Assembly: GCF_013072695.1 (NCBI RefSeq)
Contig: NZ_LXUK01000022.1
Location: 369,084-433,083, forward strand
Length of the DNA stretch: 64,000 nt
Direction of reading: 5' to 3'
From: Acinetobacter sp. Ac_5812
GTDB taxonomy: Bacteria; Pseudomonadota; Gammaproteobacteria; Pseudomonadales; Moraxellaceae
The notes beneath the pieces are model-generated. The model saw nothing but the letters and a program-made list of their open reading frames with translations, was not told the origin of the DNA and searched no databases. Below, piece by piece: positions 1 through 8,558 of this stretch (positions within the stretch are counted from its first letter, which is position 1; the number at the start of each line of letters is the position of its first letter). The translations under genes and the position numbers were made by a program.

Positions 1-420
1 TATATCATTGGTGATGCTATTTTTGTTGGCGACACCTTATTCATGCCAGATTATGGCACGGCGCGCTGTGATTTTCCCAAAGGAAGTGCTGATCTATTAT
101 TTGATTCTGTACAAAAACTTTATCAACTTCCTGATCAAACGCGTGTTTTCTTATGCCATGACTACAAGCCAGAAGGTCGAGATGAGTATGTGTATGAAAC
201 CAGCATTTGCGCACAAAAGCAGCATAATATTCATATCAACATGAAAACGCTTAAACAGGACTTTGTACGGATGCGTCAAAGCCGTGATGCAACATTGTCA
301 ATGCCAAAGCTTATTCTGCCCGCAATTCAAATTAATATGGATGCAGGCAGATTACCTGAACCTGAGACTAATGGAATCCGCTACTTAAAGTTACCTCTGA
401 ATTACTTTAATCGATCATAA
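1..420 (+). CDS. MBL-fold metallo-hydrolase (C-terminal part, BLH/persulfide-dioxygenase-like)
   Basis: The reading frame is open from the first base, so the gene starts outside the window; 139 residues are visible. The metal-bridging Asp motif GDTLF is followed by MPDYGTARCDFP and then a CHDY motif, the pattern of glyoxalase-II-like hydrolases of the beta-lactamase-hydrolase-like/persulfide dioxygenase group. Those enzymes act on glutathione thioesters or persulfides with a metal centre in the cytoplasm; the substrate here is inferred from family only. The family assignment is good, but the exact subfamily cannot be settled without the N-terminal HxHxDH motif. Confidence 0.8.
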   Translation, partial: YIIGDAIFVGDTLFMPDYGTARCDFPKGSADLLFDSVQKLYQLPDQTRVFLCHDYKPEGRDEYVYETSICAQKQHNIHINMKTLKQDFVRMRQSRDATLSMPKLILPAIQINMDAGRLPEPETNGIRYLKLPLNYFNRS

Positions 421-508
421 AATACTTAATTGCTCAAAAGGATTTGAGCGATGTCTTTTTCACACACATTAAGTATGAAAAATGAAGCTTAGGTTTTGTT
501 TGAACACT

Positions 509-536
509 CAATTGTTATGTTATAACATAACAATTG
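509..536. promoter_or_regulatory. Perfect 28-bp palindrome, candidate Zur-type operator
   Basis: Two 14-nt arms (left arm caattgttatgtta) form a perfect inverted repeat ending 17 bp before the GTG chosen for the TonB receptor. AT-rich palindromes built on GTTAT/ATAAC are typical of Zur boxes, and ZnuD-type receptors are usually Zur-controlled. The palindrome is seen directly; the assignment to Zur is inference. Confidence 0.6.
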
Positions 537-553
537 AAAATAAGGAGTTCAAT

Positions 554-2884
554 GTGCGTTACAAAGCCTTGGCAATAGCCATTCTATTCATTCATCAGCA
601 AGCATCTGCAAATGAGCAGGACAGTCCTGTAATTTTGCCAAACATCAGTTTAAAAGCAGAAACAGATCTTTCAATCGGGAACAATACCATTGTAGGGAAT
701 CGCAATTCACAACATCAAACTTTAGGGGATGCACTTAAGCAGGTTTCAGGCATACAAAGCAGTTCTTTTGGTCCCAACGCAGGCGCACCTGTGATTCGAA
801 GTTTAAGCGGGAATCGTGTACAGATTCTTGAAGACGGGCAGTCGATTTATGGCATGAATGCTGTCAGTGGCAATATTGCCATTCCATTTGATCCTTTATT
901 TAATCAATCTATTCAGGTAAATAAGTCATCGGATAGTGTGAGATACGGTGGAAATGCCATCGGTGGTAGTGTAAATGTAGAGAATGGTCTGATTAGCAAA
1001 GAAATTCCTAAGAAAGATCATAATTTAGAGCTGGCTGTGCGAAAAGGCTGGAACAGTACCGATGCACATGGCTTTAAGCTGAATTTAAATAATCAAAGCA
1101 ACTTTTCAACCAATTTTTTATTTTCTAAACAAGACATTTCATCTTATAAAATTCCGGGGAATAGCAAAGCTGAACAATGTAATAGTGGAATTTTTCCTGC
1201 GACGGGTGGGGTGAATTCAGCCTTGGCAGATGCGTGCCAAAAGGATGCACGTATACAGCAGATCTATAACATCGCGTCACAAAAATATATCGATCAATTT
1301 ATGACTGAAAATCCAGATTGGGCGGATGGACAGTTTTCATTTTATACCGATAAACCGACATCTGTTTGGAGTGGTAAGACTTATACCAACCCAGCTAATC
1401 CTGAATATAAGCCTGATACACCTAAGTTTAAAGAAAACAAGATTAATCAAGATGTGACCCCAAATTACAAGCGAAAATTAGGCAACAGTTATTTAGAAAA
1501 TCAGCATTATGCGATTGGCAGTACTTATTTTCTGGAAAATGGTTATATTGGCCTGAGCGCGGATTCGAAGAAAAATGCCTATGGGGTTCCAGGTTTTTCT
1601 TTAGAAAATAAGTCATTTCAATCCTCCTATGAGGATGGTTTGCCAGTTGGTGTAAAAACCGATCAAAGGAAATATAGCCTAGATAGTCAGTTTAATTTTG
1701 ATATCCCCTTTTTAAAGGGCATTGATATCAAAGCGAATCAGCTCATCAATCGTTCGGGTGAGTATTTAGGTCCGCAACTCGCTAATGATTACCGCTTTGA
1801 TACTAAACAAGCCGAAATTGTATTGAGACATCAGCCTATTCGCTACGTGAATGGTTTATTAGGGCTGAGCCAGAGTGACCGTAGCGTCGAAGGACAGGGC
1901 AAGCTACGTTATCTTCCCAATGTCAACACCAAAACTCAAGCCATTTTTATTCAAGAGAAGATTGATTTGGATCGACTCTCTTTTGATGCAGGCTATCGCC
2001 AAGAAAGCATTGATCACTCGATCAAAGACAGTGACTTTAAAGTATCTCGTAACTCGCCGAATACTAAGTTGCAAGATACCAATTTCGATTTAGAAAGCTA
2101 TAGCTTTGGTTCATATTTCAAAATGAATGACTATCTAGGTATGAAGCTTAGATATTCAGTATCGGAGCGTGCACCAGAGCTGAATGAGCTTTATGCGAGT
2201 GGCAACCATTATTCTATTATGATTAATGAGCAAGGAAATCAAAAATTAGAGCCTGAAAAATCTAAAAATACAGAGCTGACAGCTTTATTCAATTATCAAG
2301 ATTTTAATCTTGAGGCTACTGTATATAAGATGAAATTTGAAAACTATCTCTATCTCACTCATTCTGGAATGCAAACGGCGAACCGCTTACCACTCAAATA
2401 CTGGACTCAAACAGATACAGAAATCACAGGCTTTGAAGTTGACCTTAAGCAGAAAATCAATACTCAGCAATTTGGCATTTTTACGCTTGGCGCATTGTCG
2501 GATTTTGTAAAAAATAAGAATTTAAATCCGAATCGAACGAGCTTGTTTAATGATGGCAATTATTTACCAAACATGCCAACAAGCCGTTATGGTGCAAGCG
2601 TAGAGTGGAGTAAAGGGGATTGGGCTGCACGCCTCTCAAGTATTTATTATGATAAACCTAAATATCTAGGCAAGAATGTTTCGGAGGAAGAGCCTTTACC
2701 AGCCTTCAATATGGTCGATATGCAGATTAGTAAGCATCTAAAATTAAAGAATTCTGATATTGACGTGTTCTTGAATGGCTCAAATCTGCTGAATGAGGAA
2801 GCGAGACCGCATAACTCCCCACTGAAATACATTGCACCATTGCCAGGGCGTGGTTTTCAGCTTGGCGTAACTATGAAGATATAA
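554..2884 (+). CDS. TonB-dependent outer-membrane receptor, ZnuD-like
   Basis: The 776-residue product fits a TonB-dependent receptor: signal peptide (about residues 1-18, ending ASA), plug domain with the LKQVSGIQ...VIRSLSGNRVQILEDG signature, then a long beta-barrel with NELYASG and LEPEKSKN motifs near the C-terminus. GTG at 554 is preferred because aaggag lies 6-7 nt upstream; the longer frame from an ATG at 482 would translate through the palindrome at 509-536. The palindrome and the receptor type suggest zinc uptake under Zur, as in ZnuD, but a different metal or haem is possible. The protein ends MKI rather than in the usual aromatic residue. Confidence 0.88.
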   Translation: MRYKALAIAILFIHQQASANEQDSPVILPNISLKAETDLSIGNNTIVGNRNSQHQTLGDALKQVSGIQSSSFGPNAGAPVIRSLSGNRVQILEDGQSIYGMNAVSGNIAIPFDPLFNQSIQVNKSSDSVRYGGNAIGGSVNVENGLISKEIPKKDHNLELAVRKGWNSTDAHGFKLNLNNQSNFSTNFLFSKQDISSYKIPGNSKAEQCNSGIFPATGGVNSALADACQKDARIQQIYNIASQKYIDQFMTENPDWADGQFSFYTDKPTSVWSGKTYTNPANPEYKPDTPKFKENKINQDVTPNYKRKLGNSYLENQHYAIGSTYFLENGYIGLSADSKKNAYGVPGFSLENKSFQSSYEDGLPVGVKTDQRKYSLDSQFNFDIPFLKGIDIKANQLINRSGEYLGPQLANDYRFDTKQAEIVLRHQPIRYVNGLLGLSQSDRSVEGQGKLRYLPNVNTKTQAIFIQEKIDLDRLSFDAGYRQESIDHSIKDSDFKVSRNSPNTKLQDTNFDLESYSFGSYFKMNDYLGMKLRYSVSERAPELNELYASGNHYSIMINEQGNQKLEPEKSKNTELTALFNYQDFNLEATVYKMKFENYLYLTHSGMQTANRLPLKYWTQTDTEITGFEVDLKQKINTQQFGIFTLGALSDFVKNKNLNPNRTSLFNDGNYLPNMPTSRYGASVEWSKGDWAARLSSIYYDKPKYLGKNVSEEEPLPAFNMVDMQISKHLKLKNSDIDVFLNGSNLLNEEARPHNSPLKYIAPLPGRGFQLGVTMKI

Positions 2885-2897
2885 GGTATAAATCTGG

Positions 2898-2933
2898 CCA
2901 CTGAAAGAAAATCCCAATAAGCGCTTTCAGTGG
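2898..2933. terminator. Hairpin between convergent genes
   Basis: A 10-bp perfect stem (ccactgaaag / ctttcagtgg) with a 16-nt loop lies between the convergent receptor and DUF2867 genes. There is no clear T-run, so it is a weak or factor-assisted bidirectional terminator candidate. Confidence 0.5.
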
Positions 2934-2940
2934 TCGTCAC

Positions 2941-3435
2941 TTAACGCGATTGATTTAATTTTTTTAATGAATTTTTGACGATTAGATCATGCACCAAAGA
3001 GACAGGAAGCATATAAATCTTTCCGAAAAAATTATAAGTGATGACACTGGTTGTGACCGTTAATTCATTCTCAAGCTCATCATGTTCCTGAAGCTGTAAT
3101 GCGACTAATACACTGAGATGTTTATCTGTAGACTGTAAATATAATTCCTTGTCCGTAATTTTCACCACATCAAAAAAATCCAACTTTTCATTGATCTGAA
3201 CATTTTCTGGTTTAACCGAATCAAAGCCTTTGATCGGTTGAACACCTCCAAACTTCGAACTTAAAAAATCCCTGATCTTAAAAGCGATACGTAGCCAAAA
3301 GGGGGGATGACCTGTCATTAAGTTATAAACTTGCATCACTGTCAGGTTCTTGTCGATGTATTGATGTGCTTCATGTAGGTAGTTAAGCGCTGCTAATGGA
3401 GCAACCAAAGGATGAAGGTCATTCTGATGTCCCAT
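2941..3435 (-). CDS. DUF2867 domain protein
   Basis: The 164-residue soluble protein carries the DUF2867 signature FWLRIAFKIRDFL in its first third and a conserved C-terminal block around NFFGKIYMLPVSLVHD. No signal peptide or membrane segment is apparent. The function of the family is not established. In Acinetobacter such genes stand alone, as here, convergent with the TonB receptor and with no operon partner. Confidence 0.8.
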   Translation of the reverse strand: MGHQNDLHPLVAPLAALNYLHEAHQYIDKNLTVMQVYNLMTGHPPFWLRIAFKIRDFLSSKFGGVQPIKGFDSVKPENVQINEKLDFFDVVKITDKELYLQSTDKHLSVLVALQLQEHDELENELTVTTSVITYNFFGKIYMLPVSLVHDLIVKNSLKKLNQSR

Positions 3436-4005
3436 TGTGCTTATTCCTGAATCTATAGATATATGAAACTTATATTAATTTATAGGTGAATTACTGAATA
3501 TTTGTCAATCACATAATCTAATTTATATTCAGGATTAGATGGCTTCTTCCAACCTAAAAGAGTTATTCATTGGATATTTCTTTTGCTTATAAAAGTTATA
3601 TTTCACATAGTTTATAGAGATTTAAGTACAGCAGGATCAGCAAAAACTAAAAATATTTAGATCCTCGCTACTTTACATAGTGTAGTGAATCCTCCAATCG
3701 TAGTAGTAAAACAAATTCAGTGATAATTGCATCTGCTTAAACATAGTCGCAGGGTGGAATAAGCCTAAATACGACGCCATGGCTTTACAATTCCCGATGA
3801 TCGATATGGTTATGCACAAGTAAAAAATATGGCAAAGTATGGAGCCATTCAGTTGGGATGGTAAATTTTTCAAACCTAAGGCACCTATGGCAAACTCACT
3901 CCTCTATGACGCAAAAAGCAATGTTTTTAAAAGAAAGAATGCAGTAAAAGGGGCTAAATGAGCGAAGTCAATATAGCAAAAAAAATTTGAAATTAAGGAT
4001 AAAAG
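3436..4005. other. Intergenic region, possible decayed coding remnant
   Basis: This 570-bp AT-rich gap holds no intact gene. On the + strand around 3770-3870 a short stretch reads like former coding sequence (contains DDRYGYAQVKNMAKYG before a stop), with stops on both sides, suggesting a decayed gene that I cannot identify. No terminator or clear promoter was recognised apart from the Shine-Dalgarno-like aagga just before the methyltransferase start. Confidence 0.3.
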
Positions 4006-4797
4006 ATGAGTGACTATATCAGTATCAATAAGCATGCTTGGAATTTAAAAACAAATGCGCATATCAAGAGCGAGTTTTATGACAATATTTCCTTTCTAAA
4101 AGGAAGAAATACATTAAACCCAGTAGAATTGGGTATTTTAGGGGATATTTCAGGCAAATCCATACTTCACTTACAATGTCATTTCGGACAAGATTCTATG
4201 TCTTTGGCTCAACTTGGCGCTAATGTTACAGCTATAGATTTTTCAGAAGAAGCCATCAAAAAAGCAAAAGAGTTTAACGATGAACTAGGTTTAAATGTAG
4301 ACTTTATTTGCTCCAATATTTATGAGCTACCCAGTATTTTAGACAAAAAATATGATTACGTATTTACGAGTTATGGTGTTATAGGATGGTTAGAAAATTT
4401 AGATTTATGGGCTAACGTAATATCCAATTTTTTAAAAATTGGGGGTAAATTTTTGATTGTTGAATTTCATCCAGTCATATGGATGTTTGATGATGAAATT
4501 AAGAATATAACATATAGCTATTTCAAAAATGACCCTATAAATGAAACATCTACGGGTTCTTATGCAGATAAATCAGCAGAAATAAACTATCAAGCCATCA
4601 CTTGGAATCATAGCCTGAGTGAAATATTTACAAGTTTAATCAATCATGGAATAAATGTTCTCGAATTCAAAGAATATGATTACTCATCATATAACTGTTT
4701 TGGCAATATGACTCAAGAGAATGAAAAATACAGGATTGAGCATTTTGGCAAAAATTTACCATTGATGTTTTCGATACTAGGTGAAAAGAAACAATAA
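4006..4797 (+). CDS. Class I SAM-dependent methyltransferase
   Basis: The 263-residue cytoplasmic protein has a Rossmann methyltransferase fold: motif I region ILHLQCHFGQDSMSLA (about residues 48-63), an acidic motif II ending IDFSEEAI, and a post-I block YDYVFTSYGVIGWL followed by FLKIGGKFLIVEFHP. These bind S-adenosylmethionine; the acceptor substrate cannot be read from sequence. Start is supported by aagga 7-8 nt upstream. It is monocistronic, and its AT-richness is above that of the better-conserved neighbours, hinting at acquisition. It is distinct from the methyltransferase at 26793. Confidence 0.82.
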   Translation: MSDYISINKHAWNLKTNAHIKSEFYDNISFLKGRNTLNPVELGILGDISGKSILHLQCHFGQDSMSLAQLGANVTAIDFSEEAIKKAKEFNDELGLNVDFICSNIYELPSILDKKYDYVFTSYGVIGWLENLDLWANVISNFLKIGGKFLIVEFHPVIWMFDDEIKNITYSYFKNDPINETSTGSYADKSAEINYQAITWNHSLSEIFTSLINHGINVLEFKEYDYSSYNCFGNMTQENEKYRIEHFGKNLPLMFSILGEKKQ

Positions 4798-5003
4798 ATT
4801 TAGATTTATTAGGTATTAATAACTTAATTTTTTTGTAATTTTTTAATTTCTTGGATGAGGTTTGTGATGATCTTTAGATGTGTCAAAGACCATTGCAGTC
4901 TGTTGTGAGTCCTTTATTGATATGAAAAATGATGAATTTTGAGTAGGAATCTTTACTTTTTATGCTATAAAATTAGCTCAATAATTAAACTTGAGAATAA
5001 AAA

Positions 5004-5249
5004 ATGTCTGAACAGAAATATCATTGGTACTTAATTACTTATACCTTTAATGATAAGAGTAATAATGGCAATACCAGAAATTTTAGTATTCAGCTGCCTT
5101 TAGAAACATATCTACCACCAGTTTCCAAGTCAAAGCTTAATGAGTTGAATGCCATTGGCGCCGAGTGGATCCAAAAGAATGATCCCAAGACTCAGCCAGA
5201 AAATTTATTTGCGATCTCGATTTGCTATTTAGGTGAAATGACACAATAA
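5004..5249 (+). CDS. Hypothetical protein, 81 aa
   Basis: Small soluble protein beginning MSEQKYHWYLITYTF, with mixed composition and no signal peptide or membrane segment. It looks like a real Acinetobacter small gene because composition is protein-like and a plausible start context (gagaataaaa) precedes it. I do not recognise a family. It stands alone between two long AT-rich spacers. Confidence 0.5.
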   Translation: MSEQKYHWYLITYTFNDKSNNGNTRNFSIQLPLETYLPPVSKSKLNELNAIGAEWIQKNDPKTQPENLFAISICYLGEMTQ

Positions 5250-5592
5250 CAATTTAATGTTTAAAAAGGAAGTTGTTGTAAACCATTAATTTAATAAAAT
5301 TCCAGTTGTAGAGATTGGTATTTTATTAGGTATAAAGAAAAACTATGAGGTATACTCGTTAGTAAATAAAGGTTTTTAAGGTTCATTTAACTAATTAGAA
5401 AATACTTGACAAATGAAGGTGACTTAGATTACTTCAGTGTATATTCAAAAAATAAATAGAAAGATATTATTAAATTAGCCTAGGAAAAAATATCTGTGGA
5501 AATATTATCTAGGTATAAACACGTATTCCATATAATCTAAATTTTAAAAATGTTATATTTACTAAAATTATAGTTTTTTTAGGACAAATTAG
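5250..5592. other. AT-rich intergenic region
   Basis: Very AT-rich stretch of about 340 bp without a credible open frame, hairpin terminator or repeat. I see nothing identifiable in it. Confidence 0.4.
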
Positions 5593-6045
5593 ATGAATGC
5601 AAAACTCCTAACTTTAATGATATTAATTCTATTTATGGTTCATCAGTCGAGTTATGGTAAAGAAGAGTTTACTAAAGATGAGTTTTTAATGAAATCAGAA
5701 TTAATAAAATTAGCTTTTAGTTGTTCAGAATTAAATAATATTGCAAAAAATTATGATAATGCAAAAAGGTTAGGTGTAATAGCTATGGCTCACGGATTTG
5801 AAATTTCTAAATTTACAATTAAAGAATTAAAAAAAGATAAAAAAGTTGATCAATTTTTAATTGATCTGAATACACACTATAAAATCAACAACGATGTATA
5901 TGCTGGTTTTTTGCTTGGTAAACAACAAAATGAGATAGAAAATAAAATCAATCAATTAGTGAATGACTTGAGCGAAAATAATTATGATAAAAGAGAAAGT
6001 GTGGCTAAGCAGTTGATTATTCATAAACAATGTAATTTACTATAA
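5593..6045 (+). CDS. Secreted hypothetical protein, 150 aa
   Basis: The N-terminus has a Lys followed by a hydrophobic run and cleavage-like SSYG, typical of a Sec signal peptide (about residues 1-22). The mature part is helical, Lys/Asn-rich and has two cysteines (around residues 43 and 147) that could pair in the periplasm. No family recognised. It is much more AT-rich than core genes, which suggests recent acquisition. It lies directly upstream of the glycosylase stub and the prophage. Confidence 0.55.
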   Translation: MNAKLLTLMILILFMVHQSSYGKEEFTKDEFLMKSELIKLAFSCSELNNIAKNYDNAKRLGVIAMAHGFEISKFTIKELKKDKKVDQFLIDLNTHYKINNDVYAGFLLGKQQNEIENKINQLVNDLSENNYDKRESVAKQLIIHKQCNLL

Positions 6046-6065
6046 CAAGCTTAAAAGGTTTCTCT

Positions 6066-6230
6066 CTCAATTTAAAATTTGGCTCTTTATATAAATGACT
6101 GATATAGAAATAGAAACACATCCATTACAACCGTTTTTACCTTCCAGTGCGAAGCTATTGATGCTGGGTAGTTTTCCACCGCCGCAAACTCGCTGGAAGA
6201 TGGATTTTTACTATCCTAACTATCAAAATG
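6066..6230 (+). repeat. Left copy of 165-bp direct repeat flanking the prophage
   Basis: Matches 26152-26316 base for base except for 9 substitutions, all left of position 6194. It comprises 29 bp of upstream region plus the first 45 codons of the glycosylase gene. The two copies bound the prophage. The left copy should be the original host allele, since it lies outside the element. Confidence 0.9.
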
Positions 6231-6241
6231 TAATGAAGTAA
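6095..6241 (+). pseudogene. 5' stub of DNA-glycosylase gene cut off by prophage insertion
   Basis: Reads 45 codons nearly identical to the N-terminus of the gene at 26181 (with Pro, Ala and Thr in place of Thr, Thr and Ser), then runs into phage DNA after NYQN and stops at VMK. It keeps the original upstream region. A 48-residue peptide may still be made but lacks nearly all of the enzyme. Confidence 0.85.
6194..6230. other. attL core (37 bp)
   Basis: The 37 bp here are identical to 26280-26316 and both copies end where the flanking sequences diverge completely. This is the expected crossover region for the tyrosine integrase encoded 145 bp to the right. The exact crossover within the 37 bp cannot be fixed. 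Confidence 0.82.
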
Positions 6242-6250
6242 AATCAAATT

Positions 6251-6298
6251 AAAACATTGATTTATATTGATTATAGCTATAAAAATCAGTGTTTTTTT
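6251..6298. terminator. Bidirectional hairpin at the left prophage end
   Basis: A 13-bp stem with one G-T wobble (aaaacattgattt / aaatcagtgtttt) is followed by T-runs on both strands. It would end transcription of the integrase gene and shield it from the host side. Confidence 0.55.
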
Positions 6299-6374
6299 AC
6301 GTAAAAATGGGACTTATAGAAATCATAGAAAACAATAACTTATAAAACCCATTTGTGAAAAGATTTTCTGTCAT

Positions 6375-7496
6375 TTAAGCAAATGGCAGGGCAATCCCCA
6401 CATCTACGTCATTCCAAACAATTTCATGTCCTGCTTCATAATGTTCTGTCATTTTTAATGAGCTATGGCCAGCTAAAGCTTGAGCACTTCGACCTGCTTT
6501 TTTATGCAGAAAAATAGCCAATGCTCGTATTTCATGAAAAGTCGGAATCTGCCTACCTTTTAGATCTGGATATGCCTTAGAGAGTTTAACGATCTTCAAA
6601 AATTCCTCGGATAAATATTGAGGAAGAATTTGAGTCCAGTGCTCTTTATTCGCATTCTTAGTTTTACGCTTGGGGATTTGATAAATTACAAACGGAGTAA
6701 CAACTTTAGCTGATTTGCATCGATCTAAAACCTTTTGCAGTTCTGCATCAATTTTAATTCGAACATATCCAGCACCTTCCATCACCTCAAATTCATCGAA
6801 TGAATCGGTGGTGGTTTTCTGTTGCGCAATATGAATATATCCATCATAAATATCAGTCCAACGTAGAGCCACAATATCCGTTCGTCTTTGAGTGGTTAAA
6901 AGAGATAGGTCAATTGCGTTCTGGAGCCACAATGGAGAATGAGCTCTAATCTGTTGTAGTCCCGCAATTGTATGGCGCTTACGTTGTCTCTGGACATGCT
7001 TTGTCAAAGTAATGCGGGCAGGGTTATCAGGGCAGATCCCTTTACTCATCGCTACATCAAAAATATTACAAAGCAAGCTTCGAAGCGCCTTACGGTTTGA
7101 TGGTGTCAGCTCATCTAATTGATCATTTACCATTTTTAAAGTAATGGAGTCTAAAGATTTATTACCCCAAACTTTGAAAATTCGGTTCAACTGAATTTGA
7201 TAATTCTTCTTTGTGTTGTCCGATATAGGGCGACCATCTTTACGTCTCTTTTCTTCAAGGAACTGTTCGCAAAAATCTTTAAATGAGACTGCTTTGCCAG
7301 TTACGCTAGAAACATAATCTTCTTCCTGAATCAGTAGTGAGTTAAGTTTACGTGCAGCTTGAACTGCAATTGCCTTGTTACTCCCCATAGAATGAAATTT
7401 ACCAGTTTCAGGATGGCGATATCGCCAAGATTTACCATTATCCCTATAGAGATTCGCAGGCAAGTCTTTGTTGCCTGCATTTCTAGAACGTGACAT
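6375..7496 (-). CDS. int: Phage tyrosine-type integrase
   Basis: 373 residues, the usual size. Arm-binding N-terminal region (about 1-60), SAM-like core-binding domain (about 65-155) and catalytic domain with Arg204 in TTQRRTDIVAL, His321-x-x-Arg324 in HEIRALA, His344 in AGHSSLKMTEHY and nucleophile Tyr353. All catalytic residues appear present. It catalyses recombination between attP and attB; its att core lies just beyond its 3' end at 6194-6230. The excisionase gene is immediately upstream on the same strand. Confidence 0.95.
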   Translation of the reverse strand: MSRSRNAGNKDLPANLYRDNGKSWRYRHPETGKFHSMGSNKAIAVQAARKLNSLLIQEEDYVSSVTGKAVSFKDFCEQFLEEKRRKDGRPISDNTKKNYQIQLNRIFKVWGNKSLDSITLKMVNDQLDELTPSNRKALRSLLCNIFDVAMSKGICPDNPARITLTKHVQRQRKRHTIAGLQQIRAHSPLWLQNAIDLSLLTTQRRTDIVALRWTDIYDGYIHIAQQKTTTDSFDEFEVMEGAGYVRIKIDAELQKVLDRCKSAKVVTPFVIYQIPKRKTKNANKEHWTQILPQYLSEEFLKIVKLSKAYPDLKGRQIPTFHEIRALAIFLHKKAGRSAQALAGHSSLKMTEHYEAGHEIVWNDVDVGIALPFA

Positions 7497-7498
7497 TT

Positions 7499-7729
7499 TT
7501 AACCTTGCAGTACTTTATTTACTAACTCATCGCCAGTTTGCTTTTCATAAGCTTCCCAGTTGATGTACCAGGTACCTCGTTTGCCATCTTCTGCGCCATG
7601 TAATTCAGCAGGCAATTTACCGATGCGGCATTTACGGGTGATGGTTTGGGGAGTGGGAGGAGTGGCGCCATTTTCAGCGTCTCCATACACGCGCTTAATG
7701 AATTCAGATACTCGAATTAAGCAAGACAT
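7499..7729 (-). CDS. xis: Excisionase-like DNA-binding protein
   Basis: 76 residues starting MSCLIRVSEFIKRVYG, with the winged-helix pattern of phage excisionases (PTPQTITRKCRIGKLPA, then a GKRGTWYINWEAYE wing). Stops 2 bp before the integrase start, so the two are probably co-translated. Family membership is inferred from this pattern, size and position; it would bend attL/attR DNA and direct the integrase to excision. Confidence 0.75.
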   Translation of the reverse strand: MSCLIRVSEFIKRVYGDAENGATPPTPQTITRKCRIGKLPAELHGAEDGKRGTWYINWEAYEKQTGDELVNKVLQG

Positions 7730-7745
7730 AAATATTTCACCTTAA

Positions 7746-7952
7746 TTAGCTATTTATTTTTTCAAAAGACTGCATGCGCGCAGCCTTTTGATTGGTTAAT
7801 AGCGATACTGAGACATCCTTGATCAATTCATTGCCTTGCAATATCTGCTGCTTTGCTTGGAGAGCTGTCGTAGCCTCTACACGTCCTCGTAAGCTGCCTT
7901 TGCCATGAAGCTTGGCCACATACTTAAAGATGTAGGTTTTTACGCACTCCAA
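7746..7952 (-). CDS. Small phage protein, 68 aa
   Basis: Basic small protein (MECVKTYIFKYVAKLHGKGS...) whose start overlaps the end of the ERF frame by 13 bp and which ends 16 bp before the excisionase start. The overlap and strand support a real leftward early-operon gene. No recognised domain; recombination or host-takeover accessory is only a guess. Confidence 0.5.
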   Translation of the reverse strand: MECVKTYIFKYVAKLHGKGSLRGRVEATTALQAKQQILQGNELIKDVSVSLLTNQKAARMQSFEKINS

Positions 7953-8542
7953 CCCTCCATGTCCTTTTTTGCTTTACATGCCTGCACAATCTGAGCTTCA
8001 TAGCGAGTGCCTTTAAACTGCTTATAGATCACGCCTAGATCTGCTTCTTTATCGGTGTGATGAATTGCGTTTAATGCTTGCTGAAAATCATTGGTCAGTT
8101 GCTGTGCCGCATTGGGTGGTGCGGTTTGGTTTTGCTGCTGACGTTGTTGTGCAGGTTGCTGGTTCTGGTTACGTTGCTGATACTGAGCAGGGGCATTCTG
8201 TTGATTGTTCCGAGTCTGCGTATTGGTTTGTTGGTGGTAAGCATCAGTATCGGCATCTTGGGTATCATCAATCAGGAATAGGCCATTCAATGCGTATTTA
8301 CGTGCATAGGAACTGGATGAACCAAAAGTCTGGGCCACATCCATTCCTTTTTTATTGATCTCCACACCAGCATGTGCGGTAGTCATGGTTTGTTTACCTT
8401 CGGCATCGGTAAAGACTGCTTTGGCGGTAATCACGACCACAGGGCCGATCTCTTGTACTTCATCGCTAACCACAAGAGTCGCACCGTATTTTTGCAATAG
8501 CGGCTTAACACCTTCAAGAATGTCTTCAAGGCTACATTCGAC
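7940..8542 (-). pseudogene. ERF-type single-strand annealing protein, 5'-truncated
   Basis: The frame contains the ERF-like block VAQTFGSSSSYARKYALNGL followed by DDTQDADT, a Gln/Asn-rich linker and a C-terminal helical tail. It is open upstream to a stop codon at 8543-8545 (reading VECSLEDILEGVKPLLQKYG) but has no ATG or ribosome site; only a TTG at 8497 could start it. ERF proteins normally have about 60 more N-terminal residues. The missing part should have lain where the divergent gene at 8559 now begins, so a deletion removed it. Confidence 0.7.
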
Positions 8543-8558
8543 CTAAGGTTGGTGAATC

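Noticed and set aside
482-553. Upstream ATG start for the TonB receptor
   Set aside because: It would place the 28-bp palindrome inside the coding region and add 24 residues before an otherwise normal signal peptide; GTG 554 has a proper ribosome site.
3673-3873. Minus-strand open frame of 66 codons
   Set aside because: Composition is not protein-like, no ribosome site, and the + strand shows traces of an older decayed frame instead.
8065-8358. Plus-strand frame opposite the ERF-like gene
   Set aside because: Shadow of the Gln/Asn-rich coding region on the minus strand; low-complexity Leu/Val/Gly content.
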